41,382 nucleotides of DNA from Alphaproteobacteria bacterium (GTDB taxonomy: Bacteria > Pseudomonadota > Alphaproteobacteria > CAAGCB01 > CAG-977): positions 1 to 41,382 of the forward strand of contig JAFYCE010000024.1 in NCBI GenBank assembly GCA_017539865.1, written 5' to 3'. The position numbers and the translations under genes are program-made. The notes beneath the pieces are model-generated. The model saw only the letters and a list, made by a program, of their open reading frames with translations. It searched no databases and was not told where the DNA came from. Positions 32,930-41,133 of the stretch are shown piece after piece. How positions within the stretch are numbered: the stretch's first letter is position 1; the number at the start of each line of letters is the position of its first letter.

Positions 32930-34156
32930 TTACACCCGCTCGTACTCGTTGTCCCGATCGTGCAATCCGTCGGCGATGAAGCGGCTGTTCGCGCGCATGA
33001 CTTCCGCCCGTTTACGCTGTTGCAGCGAAAGTTCATCCGTTTTCTGCCGGCCTTCCGCATCCCCCAGACGTTTTTCGTATTCTTCGCGAATACGACCGGC
33101 ATGCTGCATGGTACGTTGCGTTCTGATTTCACAAACCATTTGTGCCGCGTATCGGGCGGCGTAATCCTGTCCGTTTCCGGAAAGACTTTCAAACGATTTT
33201 TCAGCTTTCTTGACCTTGCCGCTTTCATAATAGGCGCGGGCGATCATCGCGTCCGTCACCGTATTTTCAGGGTTTAATTCTTTTGATTTTTTCAATGCTT
33301 CGAAGCTTTTTTCGGGATTCGAAGGTCTGGTCAAAACGCCGATGGCCTGATACAGCGCGGCCGCTTGTTCCAACGCCGGTTCGCAAACATCGCTGCGATG
33401 GGATGAAGAGGCTTCACGCATAGCATCCGCCGCCTGCCGTTCCAAAAACCCGACCGGTATTTCATAATCCCCCCGTTTCAATGCGCTTAAAGCGGCGCGT
33501 TGTTCAAATTGGGGATCCATTCCGATGACCGCAGTGTTTTTTTCAGCTGTTTCATTCTTTTTCAGAAAAAGCATCATCGCTTCAATCAACGGCTGGAACT
33601 CCATTTCCGGAACCTGTTCCGTCGTTCGGAAAACAAGGGATTTTGCGGTTTGTTCCGCAGTCAATCCTTTTTCAATCAAAGCGGAAATTTCGACGACAAG
33701 TCCTTTATATTGCTCTTTAAGCTTGTCCAGATTTTTACGTTCATCCCCCAAGCCGTCTTTTTCGTTTTCCTTTTGTTTTTCGTCTTCCGTTTTTTCTTTG
33801 CCGTCAAAAGCCAAATCGAAAAGTTCGTTCAATTTTTCCTGATTTCGAAGCCGTTCATCCTCCTTCTGTTTTTCGATTTGTTTTTGAGCTTCCTGTTGTT
33901 CTTCCCGCCCGTTCTCATCCGCATTATCGTCTTCTTTCCATTCTTCGCGAGAATCCTCTTCGGGACTGGGAGAGGAAGCATTCTGCGACGAACCGCCGCC
34001 GGTCGTGGCGGAACCTTTAACGACTTTTACGCCGAGTCCGACCAATGCGGCGGCGATAAAAACTCCGAGCAGATTGCCATGTTCCGCCAGATATGCTTCT
34101 CCGGTTTCCAAAGCCTGCATTAACACGCCTGAAATATCGAAAGGGGATGCCAGCAT
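32930..34156 (-). CDS. Membrane-anchored coiled-coil/TPR protein
   Basis: 408 residues. A single membrane segment lies near 29-46 (LLGVFIAAALVGLGVKVV). Then comes a very charged stretch of Glu, Lys, Gln and Asp (about 55-160), likely a coiled coil, a middle region with ALIEKGLTAEQTAKSLV, and a C-terminal pair of TPR-like helices (AAALYQAIGVLTRPSNPEKSFEALKKSKELNPEN...AYYESGKVKKAEKSFESL). It starts without a strong ribosome site; an ATG at about residue 13 follows an AGG-type site and may be the real start. Function unknown. It faces the LRAT-like gene end to end. Confidence 0.82.
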   Translation of the reverse strand: MLASPFDISGVLMQALETGEAYLAEHGNLLGVFIAAALVGLGVKVVKGSATTGGGSSQNASSPSPEEDSREEWKEDDNADENGREEQQEAQKQIEKQKEDERLRNQEKLNELFDLAFDGKEKTEDEKQKENEKDGLGDERKNLDKLKEQYKGLVVEISALIEKGLTAEQTAKSLVFRTTEQVPEMEFQPLIEAMMLFLKKNETAEKNTAVIGMDPQFEQRAALSALKRGDYEIPVGFLERQAADAMREASSSHRSDVCEPALEQAAALYQAIGVLTRPSNPEKSFEALKKSKELNPENTVTDAMIARAYYESGKVKKAEKSFESLSGNGQDYAARYAAQMVCEIRTQRTMQHAGRIREEYEKRLGDAEGRQKTDELSLQQRKRAEVMRANSRFIADGLHDRDNEYERV

Positions 34157-34259
34157 TTTTTTATTGTTTTCCGATAAAGAGTTGCGTTATTTAGTGACAT
34201 TAGGTTATCTTTATTTTGGCAAACATGCCAGCGTTATTTTTTATACGAACCGGAAAAAA

Positions 34260-35282
34260 ATGGGATATTTGGCAAAACGCAAATTCAAAGAGCGGGAACA
34301 TTTTTTAGTCACGGGACTGGTCTTTTTGATTCCAATACTGACTTTATCAGGTACACTGGGGCGTAGTCTGAATTGGCGTCTGGATTATCTGGGCGAATTT
34401 AAAATGCAGACGGCAGGCATAAGCTTCGCCCTGTTCTTATGGTGCCTGTTCAAACAAAGCTGGGGAAAAATGTTCGTTTTTCTGATTTGCGCTTTGTTAA
34501 ATCTGGTTTTGATGGCGTCTCATCTGCAGCTGATACAGAAAAAATCGGATCTGCCTGAAGATTCTCACTTCTTTTCAATTTTGTATCAGAATATGAAAGA
34601 ATCGGAAAACCATTTGGACGACATCCGCCGTTTAATGGAAAACACCGAAACTGATCTGGTCATGTGGACGAACGTTCCCGTTGATGTTTACCGCCATTTG
34701 GAAGATTTGACCGGTTCCTACCATCTGCAGAATCAAACGCAGGATACGACCGGAAAGATGAAATTGATTTTTTCCAGAACCCCCGGCATCGACCGCGGCG
34801 AAACACTGGGCGAAAACAGCCTGTGGGTATCCCGTGTCGTCGAAACGCGCAAACTGACAATCCTTTTGTCATTCTTTGACGACCCGTGGAATGAAAAAAG
34901 CTACGAAAAGACAAAGCAGGAAGTTTTCGCTCTGGCGGATTTTGTCCGCAGCCGCGACGAACCGGTCGTTTTAATCGGAGATTTAAAAGCTTCGGCGTGG
35001 AGCTGGCTGTTGAACGATTTGGAATCTTACGCCGGACTGAAACCGCAGGAAAGATTGCCTGTTTCAGGAAAGGATCTGCCGTTTTACGCGCGCCGTCCGA
35101 CAGACCATATTTATACACATCCGGGGATAGGAACCGTTTCCATTGAAGCGCAGGATCTGCTGGGGACGGGACACAACGCGATTACCGCCGTTTTCAAAAT
35201 CGCCCCGTTAAGAAAGGAAATCGAATTTTTCGAATTGCAGCCTATTTTGGATGCAGAAGAACTCCTGCAGCCTCCCACATAA
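34260..35282 (+). CDS. Membrane protein with EEP-like (endonuclease/exonuclease/phosphatase) domain
   Basis: About 340 residues from the ATG at 34260, preceded by CCGGAAAAAA; a much longer upstream frame has no supporting start. Three hydrophobic segments near the N-terminus (LVTGLVFLIPILTLSG, ISFALFLWCLF, MFVFLICALLNLVLMAS) precede a soluble domain whose late motifs VVLIGDLKASAWSWLL, RRPTDHIYTHPGI and TGHNAITAVFKI resemble the GDFN, DHI and SDH motifs of the EEP fold. The first is degenerate (GDLK). No function is assigned; it may be inactive. Its end overlaps the next gene by 41 bases on the opposite strand. Confidence 0.78.
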   Translation: MGYLAKRKFKEREHFLVTGLVFLIPILTLSGTLGRSLNWRLDYLGEFKMQTAGISFALFLWCLFKQSWGKMFVFLICALLNLVLMASHLQLIQKKSDLPEDSHFFSILYQNMKESENHLDDIRRLMENTETDLVMWTNVPVDVYRHLEDLTGSYHLQNQTQDTTGKMKLIFSRTPGIDRGETLGENSLWVSRVVETRKLTILLSFFDDPWNEKSYEKTKQEVFALADFVRSRDEPVVLIGDLKASAWSWLLNDLESYAGLKPQERLPVSGKDLPFYARRPTDHIYTHPGIGTVSIEAQDLLGTGHNAITAVFKIAPLRKEIEFFELQPILDAEELLQPPT

Positions 35283-36522
35283 GGCGGGCTTGATCCTTAA
35301 AATAATCGGCTGTTGTTTTATCGCCGCTTTTTTCGAACTGCAAAGCCGCCCGATGCCAATATTCGGCGGCTTTTTGCTTCTGCCCTTTTTTCTGGGCGAT
35401 CAATCCCAGATTGCTGTAATCCGAAGCCAATCCCAAACTGCGATGCAGCATTTCCTCTATATGCATGGAATCTTTAAAGCAACTTTCCGCTTTATCCCAT
35501 TCGCCGCGGCGCAGATAAAGCAATCCCAAAGCGGCAGCCGCGTTAGCGTTTTCCGCTTTTTTATTTTTCGCTTTAAAGAAAGCCAAGGCCTCGGACAACG
35601 TTTTTTCCACCTGCTTGCCGGTATCGTTCTGCTCTACACACAAGCCCCCCAGCAACAGCCGGTTGGCGGCCAATTCAAAGCCGTCATTCGATTCCGCGGC
35701 CTTTTGGACGGCCGCTTCAGCCGTTTCTAAAGCTTTTTCATCATCGCCGGCCGCTTGATAAACTAAAGTCATGTCATTCAAAACACGGCTTTGCATCGAC
35801 AAATCGTTTTGTTTTTCAAACGCATCGAAACTCTGTTGAAACGAAGACAACGCCGGTTCGAATTCCCCTTTGCGCAAAAGGCACAATCCGATTTGACGCC
35901 GCAGACAGGCCGATTCAAAGGCGTGATTTTCATCCCGTTCCAACAATTTCAAAGCGTCCCGATGCTGCTCCAACGCCTGATCGAAGCGATCTTTTCCTTC
36001 GTAAACCATCCCCAGATTACCGAGCGTCTCCGCCAAAACATCCGTCCAATGATGTCTTTCCGCCAAATTTTTCGCCCGATAATGCGCTTCCTCCGCGCTT
36101 TCAAAAGCTCCGGCCAACCGGTAAACCATGCCTAAGCGATTGGCCGCGCGAGCATATTCCGAATCCGCCCGTTCCTTTTCAAACACGGCAAGAGCCGTCG
36201 TCAGCTGCCGTTCCGATTCCGCCAGATTCCCCTGATTTAAAGAAACCATCGCCAAATCGGAATACGCCTTGGCAAAAAACATCCGGTTCCGCCGCCAATG
36301 CCATAAAGAAAAAAGGCGCAAATGCGGGACGCCGTTCCTGAACGAAAAGAAGCGCCCCTCTTCAAAAATTTTTGTTAAAGCGTCCTGCGCTTCATCATAG
36401 CGCTGAACATCGACCAGACATCGCCCCAGAATCAACCAGTTTTCTATATTATGCGGTTCGCGCCGACAGATAAGGCGATAATTTTCAATAATTTCCTGCG
36501 CCAATATATACGATTGATTCAT
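35242..36522 (-). CDS. Tetratricopeptide-repeat protein
   Basis: 426 residues without signal peptide or membrane segment, made of roughly eight TPR-type helix pairs: ENWLILGRCLVDVQRYDEAQD, SDLAMVSLNQGNLAESERQLT, NLGMVYEGKDRFDQALEQHRDAL, DMTLVYQAAGDDEKALETAEAAV and NLGLIAQKKGQKQKAAEYWHRA. This is the general TPR scaffold for protein contacts; no partner or pathway can be deduced. GGGGCGG lies four bases before the start. It overlaps the EEP-like gene convergently and is divergent from the EamA gene. Confidence 0.9.
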   Translation of the reverse strand: MNQSYILAQEIIENYRLICRREPHNIENWLILGRCLVDVQRYDEAQDALTKIFEEGRFFSFRNGVPHLRLFSLWHWRRNRMFFAKAYSDLAMVSLNQGNLAESERQLTTALAVFEKERADSEYARAANRLGMVYRLAGAFESAEEAHYRAKNLAERHHWTDVLAETLGNLGMVYEGKDRFDQALEQHRDALKLLERDENHAFESACLRRQIGLCLLRKGEFEPALSSFQQSFDAFEKQNDLSMQSRVLNDMTLVYQAAGDDEKALETAEAAVQKAAESNDGFELAANRLLLGGLCVEQNDTGKQVEKTLSEALAFFKAKNKKAENANAAAALGLLYLRRGEWDKAESCFKDSMHIEEMLHRSLGLASDYSNLGLIAQKKGQKQKAAEYWHRAALQFEKSGDKTTADYFKDQARLMWEAAGVLLHPK

Positions 36523-36566
36523 ATTCCGCCCCGTATAATGTTCTTCTTACCAAGGTAACAAATCAG

Positions 36567-37490
36567 ATGACAAATGTCGTTCAAAAAATCAGGTTTTCTT
36601 CTTTTTCCCCGAATTTGAAAGGGGCTTGCTGGCTGCTCGGTTCCGTCATTCTGTTTCAAATTTCCTACAGCCTTGTCAAACTGACCGGTCAAAACATCCC
36701 TTCCGTCCAGATCGTATTCTTACGCAGTCTGTTCCAAATGCTGCTGGTTCTGCCGTTTGTTTGCAAAGCCGGCTTCGGCGTCATGAAAACGCGGCAGTAT
36801 AAAAATTACGCCTGCCGTTTATTTTTCGGCGTCAGCAACATCGTTTTAACATTTTACGCTTTTACGCATATGCAGCTGGCGGGGGCGACGTCGCTTGTCT
36901 TCACGCGTTCCCTGTTCACAATTCCCTTGGCGGCGATCATGCTGAAAGAACACGCCGGATGGAAAAGGGGGATAGCCACGGTCATCGGATTTATCGGCGT
37001 TTTGATCGTTTTGAACCCCGGCCCCGTCGGAATCGGAAAAGCGGAAACGGCCGCCCTTTTCGCTTCGTTTCTGCTGGCGCTGACATACATCTACATCCAA
37101 CGCCTGTCCCGAACGGAAAATCATTCGGCCATGTTGATGTATTTCGGTATGGCCTGCTGCGTTCTTACGGTCGGGCCGGCATATTTTCTGTGGGTTCCGG
37201 TCAAACCGGAAGTGTGGCTGGGCGTTTTTGCCATCGCCGCGACGGCCACAAGCGCGCAATACTGCATCATCCGCGGATATCAAATCGGGAAAGCGACCGT
37301 CATTTCTCCGATCGATTATCTGCAAATTCCGTTGGCGGCAATGATTGGAAGATATCTTTTCGGTGAAACTCTGTCTTTACATTTCACCGTCGGAGTTATT
37401 ATTATCATTACGACCAGCGTTTATATTTTAAAACGTCGGGCGGGCGATGACGACATTCCCGCGACTTCAACCAAAGAGGCTATTCAATGA
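36567..37490 (+). CDS. EamA/DMT-family transporter
   Basis: 307 residues with about ten hydrophobic helices in two EamA repeats. Repeat 1 holds VQIVFLRSLFQMLLVLPFV, TFYAFTHMQLAGATSLVFTRSLFTIPLAAIMLKEHAGWKRGIATVIGFIGVLIVLNPG-type features, seen here as YAFTHMQLAGATSLV and GFIGVLIVLNPGP; repeat 2 holds SPIDYLQIPLAAMIGRYLFGE. The substrate is unknown; DMT exporters often handle metabolites. Its stop overlaps the next start in an ATGA, so translation of the Lon-like gene is coupled to it. Confidence 0.9.
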   Translation: MTNVVQKIRFSSFSPNLKGACWLLGSVILFQISYSLVKLTGQNIPSVQIVFLRSLFQMLLVLPFVCKAGFGVMKTRQYKNYACRLFFGVSNIVLTFYAFTHMQLAGATSLVFTRSLFTIPLAAIMLKEHAGWKRGIATVIGFIGVLIVLNPGPVGIGKAETAALFASFLLALTYIYIQRLSRTENHSAMLMYFGMACCVLTVGPAYFLWVPVKPEVWLGVFAIAATATSAQYCIIRGYQIGKATVISPIDYLQIPLAAMIGRYLFGETLSLHFTVGVIIIITTSVYILKRRAGDDDIPATSTKEAIQ

Positions 37491-39928
37491 CTGTATCCGC
37501 TCTTTCTTATCAACAGTTGTACAGCACGTGCGATCTTGACTTTCTGTCTTTTGAAACGACGCGCGATTTGGAAGACTTGAACCAACCGCTGGGGCAGGAA
37601 CAAGCCATCAAAGCGATCAATTTCGGCATCAGCATGGATTCTTACGGTTACAATCTGTTTTGCATCGGCTCCGAAGGCACCGGAAAATCTTCTTTAGTGC
37701 GCCAAATCCTGACGAAAGCGGCTAAAAAACGCAAAACGCCGGACGACTGGTGTTATGTCTACAACTTTAAAACGCCCTATAAACCCGCCGCGTTCCGTAT
37801 GCCCGCCGGCAAAGCTAAGGTCTTTGCCAAAGCCGTCGACAAGCTGATCGAAGAAATCCGCGTGGCCCTGCCCGCCGTTTTCGACGGAGACGAATACAAA
37901 ACGCAATTAAAAACGATCGAAGACGCTTTTCACGATCAAAAAACAAAATATTTTGATGAGATTCAGAAAAACACCACCGGCAAAAACGTTTCCGTTTTGC
38001 GTATGCCCGTGGGATTGGTCGTCGCGCCGACAAAAGACGGCGACGTCCTCAGCCCCGAAGCCTTTGAAAAGCTGTCCGAAGAAGAACAACAGGAAGTGCT
38101 GGCGGAACTGAATGCGGCGCAGGAGGAATTGGAAAACGCCGTTCACGACATTCCGAAATGGGAAAAGGAACAGCGGGAACAAACGCAAGAACTGAACGAA
38201 CGTTTCGCTTCGCTGGCGATAAAACACCTGATCGACACGCTGAAAAAAAGATACCGCCACAATAAAAGCGTGACGGCTTTCCTGCGCAATATGTATGACG
38301 ATATCATCGAAAACGTCGATATGTTTCTGGAAGAGGAGGACGAACAGGCGCAAGCGCAAATGCCCGTCGACGAAGAACAGGCGATGCCCGCCCTGTCGAA
38401 AAAGTCGGACGGCTTTTTCCGCCGGTATAAAGTCAACGTTCTGGTCAATCATTCCGAAAAGAACGGCGCTCCGCTGATTTTTCTGGATCACCCGATTCTG
38501 ACAAACCTGATCGGACGCATTGACAGACAGCAACAGTACGGCGCTTTGATTACCGACTTCAACATGATCAAAGCCGGCGCCTTGCACGAAGCCAACGGCG
38601 GCTTTCTGGTCATCGAAGCAAAAGATTTATTGAATCAAACATCGTCGTGGGATGCGCTGAAACGCGCTTTACGGTCGAAAAAGATTACAATGGATCCGCC
38701 TTCGACCGACGGCATGATGACGACCATTCTGGAACCGGAGGCGATTCCCTTGGACATTAAAGTCGTCCTGTTGGGCGAACCCGATTTGTATTATATGTTG
38801 GCGGAAAACGATCCCGATTTCACCGAATTGTTCAAAGTCGAAGTCAATTTTCTGCCTTATATGGAAAAAACGAAGGAAAATCTTTCGAAATACGCGCGTT
38901 TGATTGCGACCCAAGCGCGCCGCAATCAACTGCGTCCGTTGCAGAAATCGGCCGTGGCGCGTTTATTGGAACACGCCTCCCGTCTGGCGGAAGACAGTCA
39001 AAAACTGACCGCGCATATCGCTTCCATCAGCGACTTGATTCGCGAAGCGAACTACTGCGCGATGACCGACGGGAAATCGCCTGAAATCACACGCGCGCAC
39101 GTGGAACGCGCAATCGCCGCGAAAATCAAACGTTCCGACAGAATACAGGAAAGAATGAACGAACAGATTTTACGCGGTTCGATTTTGATTGATACGAACG
39201 GTTCCGTTGTCGGACAAATCAACGGATTGGCCGTTTTGGAATTCGGTCAGATGGCATTCGGGAAACCGAGCCGGATCACTTGCCTGACTCGCATGGGCTC
39301 CGGCGACGTCATCGATATTGAACGCGAAGTCGATCTGGGCGGCCCTCTGCACACCAAAGGCGTTTTGATTCTTTCCAGTTTTCTGGCGTCCCGTTTTTCG
39401 CAAAACGCCCCCTTATCCATGGAAGCCACGCTTGTTTTCGAACAGTCCTACGGCGAAGTGGACGGGGATTCGGCTTCTTCGACCGAACTCTACGCCATGT
39501 TGTCCGCCCTTTCCAATGTGCCTATCCGTCAAAATCTGGCGGTCACGGGATCGGTCAACCAGTTCGGGCAAATCCAAGCAATCGGCGGCGTCAATGAAAA
39601 AATCGAAGGATTCTTCGACATTTGCCGTTTGCGCGGCCTGACCGGCAAGCAAGGCGTTTTGATTCCGAAAACGAATGTTGTCAATCTGATGCTGCGTCAG
39701 GATGTCGTCGACGCCTGCAAAGAAGGGAAATTCCATATTTACCCTGTTTCGACGATTGACGAAGGCATTGAAATTTTGACCGGCATCCCCGCCGGAAAAC
39801 GGGATGCCGAAGGCAACTATCCGGAAAACAGCATTAACGGTAAAGTGCAGGCGCGGCTGAATCAGTTTTTGGCGCAAAATCTGGAATATCGCCGTCAAGC
39901 CCATCTGCCGCCGAAAAGCAGGATTTAA
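37487..39928 (+). CDS. Lon-related AAA+ protease (AAA_32/Lon_C type)
   Basis: 813 residues in the LonB/YcbZ-like group with an ATPase fused to a Lon-type proteolytic domain. Walker A GSEGTGKSS lies at 61-69; a long coiled insertion occupies about 190-310; the AAA domain continues to about residue 530. The C-terminal Lon protease domain carries Ser662 (GDSAS) and Lys705 (NEKIEG), 43 residues apart as in E. coli Lon. No membrane segment is visible. It overlaps the transporter by four bases. Degradation of damaged or regulatory proteins is the likely function, but substrates are unknown. Confidence 0.95.
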   Translation: MTVSALSYQQLYSTCDLDFLSFETTRDLEDLNQPLGQEQAIKAINFGISMDSYGYNLFCIGSEGTGKSSLVRQILTKAAKKRKTPDDWCYVYNFKTPYKPAAFRMPAGKAKVFAKAVDKLIEEIRVALPAVFDGDEYKTQLKTIEDAFHDQKTKYFDEIQKNTTGKNVSVLRMPVGLVVAPTKDGDVLSPEAFEKLSEEEQQEVLAELNAAQEELENAVHDIPKWEKEQREQTQELNERFASLAIKHLIDTLKKRYRHNKSVTAFLRNMYDDIIENVDMFLEEEDEQAQAQMPVDEEQAMPALSKKSDGFFRRYKVNVLVNHSEKNGAPLIFLDHPILTNLIGRIDRQQQYGALITDFNMIKAGALHEANGGFLVIEAKDLLNQTSSWDALKRALRSKKITMDPPSTDGMMTTILEPEAIPLDIKVVLLGEPDLYYMLAENDPDFTELFKVEVNFLPYMEKTKENLSKYARLIATQARRNQLRPLQKSAVARLLEHASRLAEDSQKLTAHIASISDLIREANYCAMTDGKSPEITRAHVERAIAAKIKRSDRIQERMNEQILRGSILIDTNGSVVGQINGLAVLEFGQMAFGKPSRITCLTRMGSGDVIDIEREVDLGGPLHTKGVLILSSFLASRFSQNAPLSMEATLVFEQSYGEVDGDSASSTELYAMLSALSNVPIRQNLAVTGSVNQFGQIQAIGGVNEKIEGFFDICRLRGLTGKQGVLIPKTNVVNLMLRQDVVDACKEGKFHIYPVSTIDEGIEILTGIPAGKRDAEGNYPENSINGKVQARLNQFLAQNLEYRRQAHLPPKSRI

Positions 39929-39966
39929 AAAATACGGATAATCCTTTATCCCGCTCTAAGTATTTA

Positions 39967-40001
39967 AAAACTAAAAAAAATTCTTGATTTTTTTTAGTTT
40001 T
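39967..40001. repeat. Perfect 15-bp AT-rich inverted repeat
   Basis: AAAACTAAAAAAAAT (39967-39981) pairs exactly with ATTTTTTTTAGTTTT (39987-40001) around TCTTG. Only one G-C pair occurs in the stem. It may end the Lon-like transcript or act as a DNA signal for the cysteine-rich genes; a TTGATT (-35) starts in the loop and TAATAA or TAATTT just after could be a -10. Confidence 0.6.
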
Positions 40002-40012
40002 AATAATAATTT
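39984..40012 (+). promoter_or_regulatory. Possible promoter of the cysteine-rich gene pair
   Basis: TTGATT at 39984-39989 with TAATTT at 40007-40012 (17-base spacer) is a plausible promoter overlapping the right half of the inverted repeat. The run of TAATAAT makes the exact -10 uncertain. Confidence 0.35.
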
Positions 40013-40052
40013 AAGCAATCAAAAAAACAGAACAGTTTCTCAGGAGGGTGGA

Positions 40053-40763
40053 ATGAAACGTTTTTTTGTAGCATTTTTGTGCGCCTGTATTTTCGGGGGG
40101 CGTCAAGTTAATGCAGGCTGTGAAAATGTCTCTTTTGTAAATGCGGATAAAGCGACCAGTACTTGTTTGGAATGCATTGCTAATATCTGTACAAAAGCTC
40201 TTTGCAAAACGGGATATGTCTTTCATGAGGGTGGAAATGCTCACGGGTACACCGGAACGACAGATGATCATGGCTCCTATCCGTTATGGAAAGCCGGATG
40301 TTATCCGATAGGTTCATGTTTTGATTATAATAAAACCGGTGTTAACGCTTCAGGAAAAACGTATGCGTGTATAAAAATGGGGATGACGGCTTATAGCAAC
40401 TCTTACTATAATCGTTGTGCTGTCAGTCCGGGTGGTCAGTCTGAAAGTTTTTATAAAAACAGCAAACTTTGTTGTGATAACGGGTACAAATATCAGAATG
40501 GTAAATGTCTTCCCTGCCCGACGGGATGTCTTTCCTGCTCAGGGAACGATACTTGTTTCCTGTGCGATAACGGATATTTTCTGAACAGCGGAAATTGTAT
40601 CAAATGTCCGGATCACGCCGAAATTTGTTCCGGCAATACTTTGGCCTGCGAAGACGGATATAAAAAAGAAGAAAACACATGTGTCGCGGATATGAATCAA
40701 ATCAACGGTAATTGTCCGACCGGTTTAAAAAAATCGGATGACGGATGTTGCTGTTTAAAATAA
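40053..40763 (+). CDS. Exported cysteine-rich protein with furin/VSP-like repeats
   Basis: 236 residues from the ATG at 40053, with AGGAGGGTGG just before it, among the strongest ribosome sites here. Residues 1-21 are a signal peptide (FFVAFLCACIFGGRQVNA). The mature protein has 26 cysteines. Residues 150-215 repeat C-x(2)-C-x(3)-C-x(2)-C...CDNGYFLNSGNCIKC-type units, as in furin-like and eukaryotic variable-surface-protein repeats. It ends in DDGCCCLK. The wording of codons is AT-richer than the rest. No enzyme motif. A secreted or surface-attached protein is likely; function unknown. Confidence 0.85.
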   Translation: MKRFFVAFLCACIFGGRQVNAGCENVSFVNADKATSTCLECIANICTKALCKTGYVFHEGGNAHGYTGTTDDHGSYPLWKAGCYPIGSCFDYNKTGVNASGKTYACIKMGMTAYSNSYYNRCAVSPGGQSESFYKNSKLCCDNGYKYQNGKCLPCPTGCLSCSGNDTCFLCDNGYFLNSGNCIKCPDHAEICSGNTLACEDGYKKEENTCVADMNQINGNCPTGLKKSDDGCCCLK

Positions 40764-40779
40764 AAAAGGAGGGGGAATC

Positions 40780-41085
40780 ATGAAAAAATTATTGCTTTTT
40801 ATTATCGCCGTATCCGTTTTTTCACCTTGTTCCGTTCCCGCGGCGGACGGCGCGGTAAATACGGAAAAACCGTTCCAAATCGCCAAAGCCTATAAATTGG
40901 GACAGGAAAAAGAAAGTATTTACATTCACAAGGATGTGACTTTAAAAACACACGAACCCGTTGTTTGTCCGTCGGGACAATACAGAGTCGAAACGGGATG
41001 CCGGTCGCTTTGTCAGGGAATAACATGCACAAAGGGGACGGAGCCCGTGCTTGCCCACGATGGTAAAGGTTGCTGCTGTTACTGA
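40780..41085 (+). CDS. Small exported cysteine-rich protein
   Basis: 101 residues, 16 bases after the previous gene and behind a very strong ribosome site (AAGGAGGGGG). A signal peptide (KKLLLFIIAVSVFSPCSVPAA) is followed by a 79-residue mature chain with seven cysteines, all in the C-terminal 40: VVCPSGQYRVETGCRSLCQG, ITC and terminal GKGCCCY. The ending resembles that of the upstream protein (GCCCLK), suggesting a common origin or shared cofactor or disulfide framework. No family recognised. A terminator follows, so the two genes form one unit. Confidence 0.82.
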   Translation: MKKLLLFIIAVSVFSPCSVPAADGAVNTEKPFQIAKAYKLGQEKESIYIHKDVTLKTHEPVVCPSGQYRVETGCRSLCQGITCTKGTEPVLAHDGKGCCCY

Positions 41086-41090
41086 AACTT

Positions 41091-41127
41091 AAATCCCCTA
41101 TTCGTTTCCGGATAGGGGATTTTTTTT
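41091..41127 (+). terminator. Rho-independent terminator after the cysteine-rich pair
   Basis: AAATCCCCTAT (41091-41101) pairs with ATAGGGGATTT (41112-41122) around a ten-base loop and runs into T residues. It ends the two-gene unit. Confidence 0.9.
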
Positions 41128-41133
41128 AAAAGA

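Noticed and set aside
37907-38587. 226-codon minus-strand frame inside the Lon-like gene
   Set aside because: Antisense shadow rich in Phe/Arg/Gln runs from codon periodicity of the real gene.
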